A DNA stretch of 64,000 nucleotides from contig NZ_CP051684.1 of NCBI RefSeq assembly GCF_012849375.1, positions 3,534,001 through 3,598,000 of the forward strand, written 5' to 3'. This document shows positions 1-6,741 of the stretch, one piece after another. The notes under the pieces are model-generated. The model saw only the letters and a list, made by a program, of their open reading frames with translations, ran no database searches and was not told the origin of the DNA. The translations under genes and the position numbers were made by a program. Position 1 is the stretch's first letter. Each line of letters opens with the position of its first letter. The stretch is from Duganella dendranthematis. GTDB taxonomy: Bacteria > Pseudomonadota > Gammaproteobacteria > Burkholderiales > Burkholderiaceae_D.

Positions 1-1
1 C

Positions 2-427
2 GACACCGCGCTGGAAGGCGAAATCTTTGGCCCAACCTCGCTGCTGGTGGTGGCCGAGAACGAAGAAGAACTGCTGGCTGTGGCCGAGCACCTGGAAGGC
101 CAGCTGACCGGCGCCGTTCACGCTACCGCCGACGACAAGGCGCTGGCCGCCAAGCTGCTGCCGGTGCTGGAGCGCAAAGTCGGCCGCATCCTGTTCAACG
201 GCTTCGGCACCGGCGTGGAAGTGGCGTACGCCATGGTGCACGGCGGCCCGTTCCCGTCGACTTCGGACAGCCGTACGACCTCGGTTGGCGCCTCGGCCAT
301 CGATCGCTTCCTGCGTCCTGTGTCGTACCAGGATGTGCCAGCCTACCTGCTGCCGGAATCGCTGCAGGACGCCAACCCGCAGAACATCCCGCGCGTGGTG
401 AACGGCGATCTGGTCTGGAACGGCTAA
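2..427 (+). CDS. 2-oxoglutarate semialdehyde dehydrogenase, C-terminal part (5' truncated by window)
   Basis: The reading frame is open from base 2 and ends at TAA 425-427, giving the last 141 residues of an aldehyde dehydrogenase superfamily enzyme. The visible part has the EIFGP segment that follows the catalytic cysteine region. It then has the late NGFGTGVEV and [18 protein letters not shown] segments and the RFLRPVSYQ tail. I associate that tail with the NADP-dependent 2,5-dioxovalerate (alpha-ketoglutaric semialdehyde) dehydrogenases of the oxidative sugar-acid pathways. The catalytic Cys and Glu lie outside the window. The enzyme would oxidise 2-oxoglutarate semialdehyde to 2-oxoglutarate in the cytoplasm, the last step of galactarate/glucarate degradation. 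This fits garD and udh 14 kb away and the lactonase that starts 1 base after this stop. The substrate is inferred from family resemblance and context. Confidence 0.85.
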   Translation, partial: DTALEGEIFGPTSLLVVAENEEELLAVAEHLEGQLTGAVHATADDKALAAKLLPVLERKVGRILFNGFGTGVEVAYAMVHGGPFPSTSDSRTTSVGASAIDRFLRPVSYQDVPAYLLPESLQDANPQNIPRVVNGDLVWNG

Positions 428-428
428 G

Positions 429-1307
429 GTGGAGCGCGTAAGCGGCGTTTCCTGCACGGTGGGCGAAAGCCCGACGTGGAGCGCGGCGGAATCGGCGTGG
501 TACTGGGTCGATATTCCCGCCAAGCGCGTGTGGCGCATGGATGCATCCAGCGGCGCCACCCGCTATTGGGACACCGCCGAAATGGCCGCCTGCGTGGCGA
601 CCAAGGCCGGCGGCGGCCTGATTGCGGGCATGGAGACCGGCATCTTCAGCCTGGAGCTGGGCGAGGCGCAAGCCGCGTCCGCGTTCAAGCTGGCGACGCC
701 CGCTTCGGGCCTGGGTGAAGGCATGCGTTTCAATGACGGTCGTTGCGACCGTCAGGGCCGTTTCTGGGCCGGCACCATGTTCATGGACATGGGCGCCGCC
801 AAGGCGGTCGGGCAGCTGTATCGCTACGATGCGGGGCGCGGTATTTCGGCGCCGTTCGTATCCGAGCTGCTGACGCAGAACGGCACGGCGTTTTCGCCGG
901 ATGGCCGCATCATGTACCTGTCGGATTCGCATCCGCAACGGCGCATGGTGTGGGCCTTCGATTACGACATCGCCGTTGGCGTGCCAAGCAATCGCCGCGT
1001 GTTCGCCGATATGACGACCTATGCGGGCCGTCCGGACGGCGCGGCGGTCGATGCCGATGGCTGCTACTGGATCTGCGGTAACGACGGCGGCTGCGTGCTG
1101 CGCTTCACGCCGGACGGCAAGCTGGATCGCCGCATCGACGTGCCGATGCTCAAGCCATCCATGTGCGCCTTCGGCGGCAAGGATCTGGACACGCTGCTGG
1201 TCACCTCCATCGTCTCCGGCAAGCCCGAAGATGCGGAGTGGGGCGGGGCGGTGGCGCTGCTGCGTCCAGGTGTGAAAGGCGTTGCCGAAACGCCGTTTGG
1301 AGCATGA
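429..1307 (+). CDS. SMP-30/gluconolactonase family sugar lactonase
   Basis: This encodes a 292-residue cytoplasmic beta-propeller lactonase. The GTG start at 429 lies one base after the upstream stop and begins MERVSGVSCTVGESPTW. The GESPTW glutamate, the RFNDGRCDRQGRFWAGTM segment (Asn and Asp), the NGTAFSPDGRIMYLSDS loop and the PDGAAVDADGCYW segment match the metal-binding positions of the SMP-30 family. It would open aldonolactones such as galactaro-, arabino- or xylono-lactone to the free acid. Next to a 2-oxoglutarate semialdehyde dehydrogenase, and with uronate dehydrogenase in the same locus, hydrolysis of galactarolactone is the most economical role. A pentonolactonase feeding the Weimberg pathway is the alternative, and the GH43 gene downstream would suit it. 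The stop overlaps the next start (ATGA), so the three genes look like one operon. Confidence 0.85.
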   Translation: MERVSGVSCTVGESPTWSAAESAWYWVDIPAKRVWRMDASSGATRYWDTAEMAACVATKAGGGLIAGMETGIFSLELGEAQAASAFKLATPASGLGEGMRFNDGRCDRQGRFWAGTMFMDMGAAKAVGQLYRYDAGRGISAPFVSELLTQNGTAFSPDGRIMYLSDSHPQRRMVWAFDYDIAVGVPSNRRVFADMTTYAGRPDGAAVDADGCYWICGNDGGCVLRFTPDGKLDRRIDVPMLKPSMCAFGGKDLDTLLVTSIVSGKPEDAEWGGAVALLRPGVKGVAETPFGA

Positions 1308-2872
1308 TGATGGGGCGGATACTTTTGCGGTGTCTGCCCTTTTTCTTTGCGGCCCTGCTGGCCGCATGCGCGACCGGGCCGCGCGAAAATGTGTACACGA
1401 ATCCCATTATCCACGCCGACTATTCGGACCCGGATGCGATCCGTGTCGGCGAGACGTATTACCTGGTTTCTTCCAGCTTCAATAACGCGCCGGGACTGCC
1501 GCTGTTGCAGTCGCCGGACATGGTCAACTGGACCCTTGTCGGCCACGCCCTGCCGCAGCTGGTGCCGCAGGAGGTTTTCGCCAAGCCGCAGCATGGCAAG
1601 GGCGTGTGGGCGCCGAGCCTGCGCTACCACGACGGCAAGTTCTGGATTTTCTATCCCGATCCCGATTTCGGCATCTACGTGATCACGGCGACGTCGTTCG
1701 CCGGTCCGTGGACCGCGCCGCATCTGCTGGCGGCCGGCAAAGGGCTGATCGATCCGACGCCGCTGTGGGACGATGACGGCCAGGCCTATCTGCTGCACGC
1801 GTGGGCGCGCAGTCGCGCCGGTTTCGCCAACGTGCTGACCTTGCGCCGCATGGCGCCGGACGCCAGCCGCCTGCTCGACGACAAGGGCACGGTGATCATC
1901 AACGGCGACAAGCTGCCGAAGTACACCACGCTGGAAGGGCCTAAGTTCTACAAGCGTGACGGCTACTACTACGTGTTTGCGCCGGCCGGCGGTGTGGAAA
2001 CGGGCTGGCAGTCGGTGTTCCGCTCGCGCCGTATCGACGGGCCGTATGAGGACCGCATCGTGCTGGCGCAGGGCGGCTCGTCGGTCAACGGTCCGCATCA
2101 GGGCGCGTGGGTGCAGACGCCCCAAGGCGAGGACTGGTTCATCCACTTCCAGGACAAGCGCGCCTATGGCCGCGTGGTGCATCTGCAGCCGATGACGTGG
2201 CGCGATGGCTGGCCGCTGATCGGTGAAGACATCGGCGGCACGGCGGGCCAGCCGGTGCTGCGCTATCGCTTGCCGGTAAGCGGACAGGCAGTGGCAGCGC
2301 CGCCGACCAGTGATGAATTCAAAGGGCCTGCGCTCGGCCTGCAATGGCAGTGGAATGCGAACTGGCAGCCGTCGTGGTACGCGCTGGATGGCGGCAAGCT
2401 GCGCCTGTTTGCGCAGCCGCGTGACGGTAATTTGTGGGACGTGCCGTCGCTGCTGCTGCAAAAGCTGCCGGCCGAAACCTTCACCGTCGACACCAAACTG
2501 GATGCTGCCGGCCAGGCCGAAGGCGGCGTTGCGGGCCTGGTCATGTACGGCGCCGATTACGCCTGGCTGGGCACGCGCCGTCTCGACGGCCGCACCCAGC
2601 TGGCGCTGGTGAGCTGCTACCAGGCCGACGTCAAATGCCACGAGCAGCAGGAGGCGGGTGTTGAGCTGCCGTCGCCGCAGGTGTGGCTGCGCATGCAGGT
2701 GATCGCCGGCGGCGTCACGCAATTCTCGTACAGCGTGGACGGCAAGAAGTACACGCCGATCGGCGCCCAATTCACCGCCAAGATGGGCCGCTGGGTCGGC
2801 GCCCAGATGGGGCTCTTCAGCGCCGGCAACGGCGGCCACGCCGACATTGACTACTTCCGCGTCACGCCCTGA
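1304..2872 (+). CDS. GH43 family glycoside hydrolase, putative lipoprotein (beta-xylosidase/alpha-L-arabinofuranosidase)
   Basis: This encodes 522 residues if translation starts at the first of three tandem ATGs (1304, 1307, 1310). The first overlaps the lactonase stop as ATGA. Residues 1-22 are a hydrophobic leader ending in the lipobox LLAAC, so export and lipid anchoring are likely. The GH43 five-bladed propeller follows. HADYSDPDAIRVG carries the catalytic-base Asp near the start, DPTPLWDDDGQAYL supplies the middle Asp, and LEGPKFYKRDGYYYVF carries the likely general-acid Glu. The last 180 or so residues form a beta-sandwich like those of GH43 xylosidases. It probably trims arabinan or xylan side chains of pectin at the outer or periplasmic surface, and the released pentose or uronate feeds the cytoplasmic genes upstream. 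Exact specificity cannot be read from sequence. Confidence 0.87.
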   Translation: MMMGRILLRCLPFFFAALLAACATGPRENVYTNPIIHADYSDPDAIRVGETYYLVSSSFNNAPGLPLLQSPDMVNWTLVGHALPQLVPQEVFAKPQHGKGVWAPSLRYHDGKFWIFYPDPDFGIYVITATSFAGPWTAPHLLAAGKGLIDPTPLWDDDGQAYLLHAWARSRAGFANVLTLRRMAPDASRLLDDKGTVIINGDKLPKYTTLEGPKFYKRDGYYYVFAPAGGVETGWQSVFRSRRIDGPYEDRIVLAQGGSSVNGPHQGAWVQTPQGEDWFIHFQDKRAYGRVVHLQPMTWRDGWPLIGEDIGGTAGQPVLRYRLPVSGQAVAAPPTSDEFKGPALGLQWQWNANWQPSWYALDGGKLRLFAQPRDGNLWDVPSLLLQKLPAETFTVDTKLDAAGQAEGGVAGLVMYGADYAWLGTRRLDGRTQLALVSCYQADVKCHEQQEAGVELPSPQVWLRMQVIAGGVTQFSYSVDGKKYTPIGAQFTAKMGRWVGAQMGLFSAGNGGHADIDYFRVTP

Positions 2873-2914
2873 TTCGTTTGGCCTGGATCAAACGACCGCA
2901 GCGCACCACCGCAG

Positions 2915-2920
2915 TATAAT
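2915..2920 (+). promoter_or_regulatory. possible -10 box for the small RHH gene
   Basis: A perfect TATAAT lies 26 bases before the ATG at 2947 in the short gap after the GH43 gene. No convincing -35 is found 16-18 bases upstream. If it is used, the small gene has its own promoter and is not part of the GH43 operon. Confidence 0.35.
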
Positions 2921-2946
2921 TTTCCCTCACCATGCGGAGGTGCATC

Positions 2947-3171
2947 ATGCGAACCATGACGTTGAGTCTGCCAGAAGAAATTGACGACTTCCTTAATACT
3001 TTTGCTTGTGAACAGGGGATCAGCAAAGCAAGAGCCATGAAGGGGGCATTCTCGCTTCTGAAGATTGCCTACGACCAGAAGCAAAAAGGAGATGGTTCAT
3101 CGCTGGGTTTGGTCCAGCGCATGCCTGACAATTCCTTGCGCGCTGTTGGTGTGGTGACAGGCGTACGATGA
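2947..3171 (+). CDS. small ribbon-helix-helix (CopG-like) protein
   Basis: This is a 74-residue protein beginning MRTMTLSLPEEIDDFLNTF. The start at 2947 is preferred over the in-frame ATG at 2932 because GGAGG at 2936-2940 sits 6 bases before it. The opening strand MTLSLPEEI followed by two helices (DDFLNTFACEQG and SKARAMKGAFSLLKIAYDQ) resembles a CopG/Arc ribbon-helix-helix DNA-binding domain. The tail (about residues 40-74) is polar with no recognised domain. Antitoxins of type II systems often look like this, but no recognisable toxin gene follows, only a 22-codon ORF overlapping its stop. Base composition is lower in GC than the flanking pectin genes, so it may be a late insertion. Function unknown; DNA binding is inferred. 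Confidence 0.6.
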   Translation: MRTMTLSLPEEIDDFLNTFACEQGISKARAMKGAFSLLKIAYDQKQKGDGSSLGLVQRMPDNSLRAVGVVTGVR

Positions 3172-3236
3172 GTCCGCCGAGCGAACAAGAAGTCGATCTT
3201 TTTTCGTTTTACTTCACTAGCGGCACCAAGAAGTGA
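3168..3236 (+). CDS. 22-codon ORF overlapping the RHH gene stop (very tentative)
   Basis: An ATG at 3168 overlaps the RHH stop codon as ATGA and opens a 22-residue frame (MSPPSEQEVDLFSF...) closed by TGA at 3234. The translational-coupling geometry is what one expects of a partner gene such as a toxin, but the product is too short for any known toxin. It could be a remnant or chance. Its last 20 bases lie antisense to the small secreted-peptide ORF on the other strand. Confidence 0.2.
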   Translation: MSPPSEQEVDLFSFYFTSGTKK

Positions 3237-3318
3237 TCACTGCTTCTTCAGTGAGCGCCTCATTCGGAGCGGCTTGCGCGGCGGCGGCAGACAATAACAG
3301 CACGGGCAGGAATCGCAT
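3217..3318 (-). CDS. 33-residue peptide with signal-peptide-like N-terminus
   Basis: The reading frame starts at ATG 3318 and ends at TAG 3217. A near-perfect Shine-Dalgarno AAGGAGG lies 6 bases before the ATG, stronger than those of most neighbours. The product begins MRFLPVLLLSAAAAQAAP, a textbook short signal peptide with an AQA cleavage site, and leaves a mature tail of about 16 residues containing one Trp and one Cys. It lies 81 bases downstream of the pectin methylesterase gene on the same strand, so it could be the last gene of that operon. It may equally be the surviving 5' end of a truncated exported protein. No family is recognised. Confidence 0.4.
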   Translation of the reverse strand: MRFLPVLLLSAAAAQAAPNEALTEEAVITSWCR

Positions 3319-3399
3319 GACTGGCCTCCTTGAGTGTAAGGCCAGTATATGCCAACGCCCACGCGCTGCGGTGGCGGCGATGCGACGCTCGTCAGCGCA

Positions 3400-4884
3400 T
3401 CAATGCGGCGGCGCCCAGCCGCCCAGTACCCACGCTGGGTTGCTGTAGTTACGGATGGTGTCGGCATCGCGTTCCATCGACAGCTGGCGTGAGGCTGGAT
3501 TGCGTTGGCTGACATCCACCGGCGTGCCGTCCGCATTGCGGCTGTTGAATTCCCAGAATCGCACGTTGGCCGCGTCGCCGTCGATCTGCCCCCAGCCGGC
3601 GGGACTGATGCCGCTCAGCGTGGCGTTGATCAGTACTGCTTCCGCATAAGGATAGTTGTTGCCCTTGTTGGCCGGCAGGCGCGCCAATTCAGTCGGTCCG
3701 GCAAGCGCGGTAAAGCGGCAGTCGACAAACACGTTGCCGTGATTGGTGGCCGGATTACGAATCCACATGAAGGCGTTGCGCGACTGGATGTCGCAGCGTT
3801 CAAAGAATGCCGGACCGCGGCCGAGGATCGTGTCGCCGTGACCGACCACTTTGACGTCGGGCAGATACGTGCTGCCGTTGACTTGCAAGGCGTCGCCGGA
3901 GCCGATGACGGTGGTGTTGGCGACGATGTTTTCCGAGCCGGTGATCAGCAGACCTTCGGCCTGGCCTTGTAGCGTGGTTTCCAGCGTCAGGTCGCGCAGG
4001 TGCACGCCTTTGACGTTATCCGCCGCGAACGCCGCACGACGCGACGGGAAGGTGCCCGGCTGCTCGTTGGTGCTGATGTTGGCCGGATGGGGATTGAATA
4101 CCTCATTGTTCGCGTAGTGAATGCGGACCTTGTCGCGGTGTTCTCCCTGCACGGTGATGTTGGACTTGTTGCGGAAGTAGACGATCTCCTCGTAATCGCC
4201 ACTGCGCACGAAAATGGTCACGCGTTTCGCTGGATGATCGGGCACGTAATCCAGCGCGCCTTGCACGGTGCTGAAGTCGCCCTTGCCGTCGGCGCTGACC
4301 ACCACGCGCTGCGCGTCAGCCGCCGGGCCGCGTGGCTTGGTGCTGAACTCCCACGGCTTGATCGCGTGGCCGAACACCGCGTCGTCAATCTGCACGCGAT
4401 AGCGCTTGCCGTAGTCGAGCAGGTTGTTATGCGGGTAGATGGTCGCGGTCTTGTCGCGTACGATCACAGGAAGGAAGTGGAAGCCGTCCGTAAAGCCGCC
4501 GATGATGGTGAGCTGGTATTTGCTGCCATCGCCTGGTTCTGCGCCGGCGGACGGTGTGCCGGCTTTGGTGTTGGCATTGGTTGCGCGCGGGCCGTCGGTG
4601 TAGACGTAGGGCGTGGCAAGGTAGGGCGCTGCCGGCAACTTGGTGCGTTCGGTGGGGCCGGCCGGGATGCTGAGATCCAGCGTGTCCACCAGCCGTCCGC
4701 TGGCGGTGTCGTAGATGCGGATCAGGCCCGCGCTGCCCAGCACCGGCGGCTGGTCGAAGCGTAGCGTCAAATGCGTGTCGGGATTGACTTGCCGCGCGCC
4801 GGCAGCGGGCAGCACGGTGGTTGCCGCGCCGCCCGGTGCAGCGGCGATCAAGGCCAGGGTGCAGAGCAGGCGCGGAATCATCAT
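3400..4884 (-). CDS. divergent pectin methylesterase (CE8) with N-terminal Ig-like domain, secreted
   Basis: This encodes 494 residues. The start at 4884 is chosen because GAGAGG precedes it and a signal peptide follows directly (MMIPRLLCTLALIAAAPGGAA). Residues of about 25-185 look like a bacterial Ig-like domain (Big_5 type: VNPDTHLTLRFDQPPVLGSAG). Residues of about 195-490 form the right-handed beta-helix of pectinesterases, opening with GKGDFSTVQGALDYVP and a GDYEEIVYF segment. The usual motifs are altered but alignable: QAEGL for QAVAL, GSGDALQ for GYQDTLY, and GHGDTILG for GxVDFIFG. Both catalytic Asp positions are therefore kept, while the oxyanion Gln of the QDTLY motif is lost. It should de-esterify homogalacturonan in the periplasm or outside the cell. 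It is the last large gene of the minus-strand pectinase block, 8 bases after the polygalacturonase stop. Confidence 0.8.
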   Translation of the reverse strand: MMIPRLLCTLALIAAAPGGAATTVLPAAGARQVNPDTHLTLRFDQPPVLGSAGLIRIYDTASGRLVDTLDLSIPAGPTERTKLPAAPYLATPYVYTDGPRATNANTKAGTPSAGAEPGDGSKYQLTIIGGFTDGFHFLPVIVRDKTATIYPHNNLLDYGKRYRVQIDDAVFGHAIKPWEFSTKPRGPAADAQRVVVSADGKGDFSTVQGALDYVPDHPAKRVTIFVRSGDYEEIVYFRNKSNITVQGEHRDKVRIHYANNEVFNPHPANISTNEQPGTFPSRRAAFAADNVKGVHLRDLTLETTLQGQAEGLLITGSENIVANTTVIGSGDALQVNGSTYLPDVKVVGHGDTILGRGPAFFERCDIQSRNAFMWIRNPATNHGNVFVDCRFTALAGPTELARLPANKGNNYPYAEAVLINATLSGISPAGWGQIDGDAANVRFWEFNSRNADGTPVDVSQRNPASRQLSMERDADTIRNYSNPAWVLGGWAPPH

Positions 4885-4892
4885 CGCACCTC

Positions 4893-6731
4893 TCAGGCTG
4901 ACAGTACGGTGTTGTGCACCTTGTCGCCAATGGTCACATTCTTCAGCGTCATGTTCTTGACGTTGAAGAGGAACCATGGCGACGCGGTATTCACCGGCGT
5001 GCCGAAATCGCAATCGCTGATCGACACATTTGTCACCGGGAACACCGGCGGCATCGGCTGCGGACCGTTATAGTCCGACGCCACCGGCCCCAGAATCACA
5101 ATCGCCTGGAAGCAGGATGCGGTCTTGCCGTCCTTGCTCACGTTGCTGGCCTTGACGTTGGAAATCTGGATGTTATCCACAATCGGCGGGCGAATGCGGA
5201 CGTTGTCGCTGATCGGCGTGTAGTCGCAATCGAAGGTGACGATGGCGCCAGCCGCCGTGGCCACGGTCTTCGACTGGATCGGCGAACCTGGCAGCGATGC
5301 GTAAAACGACGGCGTAATCTGCACGCCATTCGGCACCGTGCAATCGCGCACGTAGAAATTGCGCAGGAAGCCGCCGCGATTCATATTGGTCTTCATGCGA
5401 ATCGCCGTGTTGAGCGGATTGGTTTTCCAGTTGGCGTTTTCAAACACCAGCTTTTGCGCAAACACGTTCTGGATGCCGCCCGCCATCTCGCTGCCCAGCG
5501 TTACGCCGCCATGGCCGCTGTGCATGATGCAGTTCTGAATCACGATATTCTGCGAAGGACCGTACTGCGTATCCTGATCCTTGCCGGCCTTGATGGCGAT
5601 GCAATCGTCGCCGGTGTCGAAGGTGCAGTCTTCCACCAGCACGTGATCGCACGCCTCCGGGTCGAAGCCGTCGCTGTTGGGACCGTGGCTGTGCATATAC
5701 ACCTTGCGGATCACCAGATTGCGGCAGTGGACCGGGTGGTGCTGCCAGAACGGCGTGTTCTGTACTTTGTACCCTTGCAGCAGGACGTTGGTGCAGCCGA
5801 TAATCTGGATCATCGGCGCGCGCAGATAGTGACCGACGCCGAAGATACGCTTGGACAGCGCCACGCCGGCTTCCGACAGCGCCGGCAGGTACTGCGCATC
5901 GGCGCGCCACTTGTCGCCTTCACCTTGAATCAGCAGGCGTTCCGCCTCGGTCAGCGCTGGCGCAATGGTGGCCAGCGACTCCGCGTTGAGCGGATTGACG
6001 GTGTTCTCCGACATCTTGCCGGCCTTGAAGTTGGGCGTGGTGCCCTGGCCGATGGAGTTGATGGTTTTCTGCTTGCCCTTCCAGGTCCACCAAGAGTCGC
6101 CGGCGTCGTTGAACGGCACGCCGCCTTGACCATCCAGGATGGAGGTCCAGTCGTCACCGGTAAGGGCGATGTTGGTCTGGCCGTAGGCGTACACCAGCGG
6201 CGAATAGTTAAGACAGTCGTTACTCTGCCAGCGCGAGATGGTCAGCTTGCCGTTCTTGCCGCAGTCAATGTCGCCATACTTGGCGTAGTCCGCCGGATTC
6301 TGGCTAAAGTAGACATGCGCGCCTTTGGCCAGATGTACGTTCACATTCGACAGCAGCACGATCGGGCCGGCGCAGTACCAGTCGCCGGCAGGAATCAGCA
6401 CGCGGCCGCCACCCGCCGCGTTGCAGGCTTTGATGGCAGCCTTGATGGCGGCGTAGCAGTCGGTGGCGCCTGCGGCCGGCGTGCCCAGGTCTTCCTGGTC
6501 TTCGTGCGAGATCCACGCCTTCACTTTGCTCAACTTGCACGGCTTGGCGCCGTAGGTGGTGATGTTGAAGTCCTTTTTGCGGAACACCAGCGGCTTGGAT
6601 ACGTGATCGATGATGCCTTGCGCCTGCAGCCACGGATCGGGCGCGGTGGCGGCGACGGCGGGGATGCTGAGCGTGACGCCAGCTGCCGGCAAGGCTTTCA
6701 TTAAATTGCGGCGTTGGTTATTGATGGTCAT
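4893..6731 (-). CDS. GH28 polygalacturonase with Tat-like signal
   Basis: This encodes 612 residues. The start at 6731 is supported by AAGGAA 6 bases upstream and by the leader MTINNQRRNLMKALPAAGVT. That leader has a twin-arginine motif (RRNLMK) before a hydrophobic stretch ending AVAA, so Tat export is likely. GH28 motifs appear in order: NSDGFD, then DTGDDCIAIKAG carrying the catalytic DD pair, then SGHGGVTLGSE, then IRMKTN for the RxK element. The protein is longer than typical polygalacturonases (about 400-450 residues), with extra sequence between the N-terminus and the first catalytic motif (roughly residues 110-320). It would hydrolyse polygalacturonate, endo or exo not determinable. 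It lies 10 bases after the fusion gene stop, and its Shine-Dalgarno overlaps that stop. Confidence 0.88.
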   Translation of the reverse strand: MTINNQRRNLMKALPAAGVTLSIPAVAATAPDPWLQAQGIIDHVSKPLVFRKKDFNITTYGAKPCKLSKVKAWISHEDQEDLGTPAAGATDCYAAIKAAIKACNAAGGGRVLIPAGDWYCAGPIVLLSNVNVHLAKGAHVYFSQNPADYAKYGDIDCGKNGKLTISRWQSNDCLNYSPLVYAYGQTNIALTGDDWTSILDGQGGVPFNDAGDSWWTWKGKQKTINSIGQGTTPNFKAGKMSENTVNPLNAESLATIAPALTEAERLLIQGEGDKWRADAQYLPALSEAGVALSKRIFGVGHYLRAPMIQIIGCTNVLLQGYKVQNTPFWQHHPVHCRNLVIRKVYMHSHGPNSDGFDPEACDHVLVEDCTFDTGDDCIAIKAGKDQDTQYGPSQNIVIQNCIMHSGHGGVTLGSEMAGGIQNVFAQKLVFENANWKTNPLNTAIRMKTNMNRGGFLRNFYVRDCTVPNGVQITPSFYASLPGSPIQSKTVATAAGAIVTFDCDYTPISDNVRIRPPIVDNIQISNVKASNVSKDGKTASCFQAIVILGPVASDYNGPQPMPPVFPVTNVSISDCDFGTPVNTASPWFLFNVKNMTLKNVTIGDKVHNTVLSA

Positions 6732-6741
6732 GCTGTGTTCC

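Noticed and set aside
7..2872. Weimberg (xylose/arabinose oxidative) pathway as the role of the left-edge genes
   Set aside because: The lactonase and semialdehyde dehydrogenase would fit either route, and GH43 releases pentoses. No pentose dehydrogenase or pentonate dehydratase is in the window, while udh and garD are, so galactarate catabolism is preferred.
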